Shown here one piece after another: positions 13,605 through 14,326 of a stretch of DNA of 14,326 nucleotides. The translations under genes and the position numbers were made by a program. Source of the stretch: Erythrobacter sp. UBA2510 (GTDB lineage: Bacteria; Pseudomonadota; Alphaproteobacteria; Sphingomonadales; Sphingomonadaceae); contig DDNW01000114.1 of the NCBI GenBank assembly GCA_002341345.1, positions 19,142-33,467 of the forward strand, given 5' to 3'. The notes under the pieces are model-generated. The model was not told where the DNA came from. It did not search any database and saw nothing but the letters and a program-made list of their open reading frames with translations. The first letter of the stretch is position 1; every line of letters starts with the position of its first letter.

Positions 13605-14326
13605 TCAGTCAGCTGGAATCTCTGCATCGGGCGCAGGGATGTCAACGGTGCTTGTCGAGGTAGCCATTTGGTCGGGGTCGCGCTGCCAGTCCCAGACGAT
13701 GCCGCGCACGCGCCGGTAATTGGTTACCGGGTCATAGAGCGGGCCGCTTTCTTCCAGGCCCAGGTCGCGCGCTTCGGCCTGTCCCATCGCCGCGAGCAGC
13801 GAGAAGCCTGCGACATAGGCGTTGCGTCGCGCAGTTACGAGCTGGACCTGCGCGCTCAGCAATTCCTGCTGGGCATTGAGGATGTCGAGGATGGTGCGGT
13901 TGCCGACCGAGTTCTCGGCGCGCACGCCCTCGAGGCTGAGTTCGGCGGCGGCCACGGCGGTTTCGGAGGATTCGACGATCTCGGATGCTGCACGCCAGCT
14001 TGAATAAGCGGCGCGCACCTGTGCGATCACGCTACGCTCGGCTGCAACCACGCGCTCCTCTGCAGCCTGCGCAGTCGCCGTGGCCTGCCGCTGGCGGGCG
14101 GAAACGCCGCCGCCCTGAAAGATCGGCAGCGAGAGGCGGAAACCCGCCTGCGCGCTGGTTACTTCCTGCGTCGCGGTGCCGGTGGCCGAGCCCAGTGTGT
14201 TGAGATAGTTCTGGTAGCCGCCGGTGGAATAGGCGGACAATGTGGGCAGGCGCCCTGCCCCGGCCACTTCGATATCGTAGTCGGCGGCCAGTGCGCGCTG
14301 CTTGGCGGCGATCAGGTCCGGATTTC
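13605..14326 (-). CDS. tolC: TolC family outer membrane efflux/secretion protein (5' end outside window)
   Basis: Only the C-terminal 239 codons are in the window; the frame is open to the right edge (starting NPDLIAAKQRALAADYDIEV). TolC proteins form trimeric outer membrane channels for type I secretion and drug efflux. The visible part has the family's features: the LSLPIFQGG segment of the second beta-barrel region, a long Ala/Gln-rich helix, then ENSVGNRTILDILNAQQELLSAQ, a classic TolC helix-turn signature, and LLAAMGQ near the end. About 45 extra residues (GPLYDPVTNYRRVRG and a Thr/Asp-rich tail) follow the barrel domain. It appears to head a transcript with popZ (20-base gap) and the ferredoxin. 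Confidence 0.92.
   Translation of the reverse strand, partial: NPDLIAAKQRALAADYDIEVAGAGRLPTLSAYSTGGYQNYLNTLGSATGTATQEVTSAQAGFRLSLPIFQGGGVSARQRQATATAQAAEERVVAAERSVIAQVRAAYSSWRAASEIVESSETAVAAAELSLEGVRAENSVGNRTILDILNAQQELLSAQVQLVTARRNAYVAGFSLLAAMGQAEARDLGLEESGPLYDPVTNYRRVRGIVWDWQRDPDQMATSTSTVDIPAPDAEIPAD

Noticed and set aside
1..14326. CRISPR, insertion sequence, tRNA or rRNA
   Set aside because: No repeat-spacer arrays, transposase frames or tRNA-like folds were seen on either strand.

Overview
The window looks like a chromosomal core region of an alphaproteobacterium, most likely a sphingomonad of the Erythrobacter type. The reasons are the high GC content, the rho–hemJ–hemE group, a PopZ family protein (DUF2497), a DUF1491 protein, and the protein sequences themselves. 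Taxonomy is inferred from recalled protein similarity, not from a search.

Left arm (1–3573), all on the minus strand: rho (3' end outside the window), hemJ, an unrecognised membrane protein gene of clearly lower GC, and hemE. Centre (about 3574–3873): a 300-base gap with a 22-base run of pure A/T next to hemE, followed by scattered DnaA-box-like sites. In Caulobacter the replication origin lies beside hemE, so this gap is the best candidate for oriC. Genes on both sides are transcribed away from it.

Right arm (3874–10395), all on the plus strand: ppsR, maf, aroE and coaE form one tightly overlapped string, followed by dnaQ, then hpf and ptsN (ribosome hibernation and PTS-Ntr), a hotdog thioesterase, a DUF1491 protein, and a secreted SleB-type cell wall hydrolase with a structured leader.

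Distal part (10555–14326), mostly minus strand: a CBS-domain protein, erpA and xth form one co-directional group. tolC (5' end outside the window), popZ and a thioredoxin-like [2Fe-2S] ferredoxin form another. A small plus-strand two-helix membrane protein lies between them.

Functionally the window joins heme synthesis (hemE, hemJ), shikimate, CoA and nucleotide housekeeping, DNA maintenance (dnaQ, xth), stationary-phase and nitrogen/phosphate signalling (hpf, ptsN), Fe-S supply (erpA, ferredoxin) and polar or envelope organisation (popZ, tolC, the hydrolase). I see no insertion sequence, CRISPR array, tRNA or rRNA. The most interesting parts are the putative origin, with Caulobacter-like W-boxes but no CtrA full site, and the non-coding leaders before the hydrolase, ptsN and rho.
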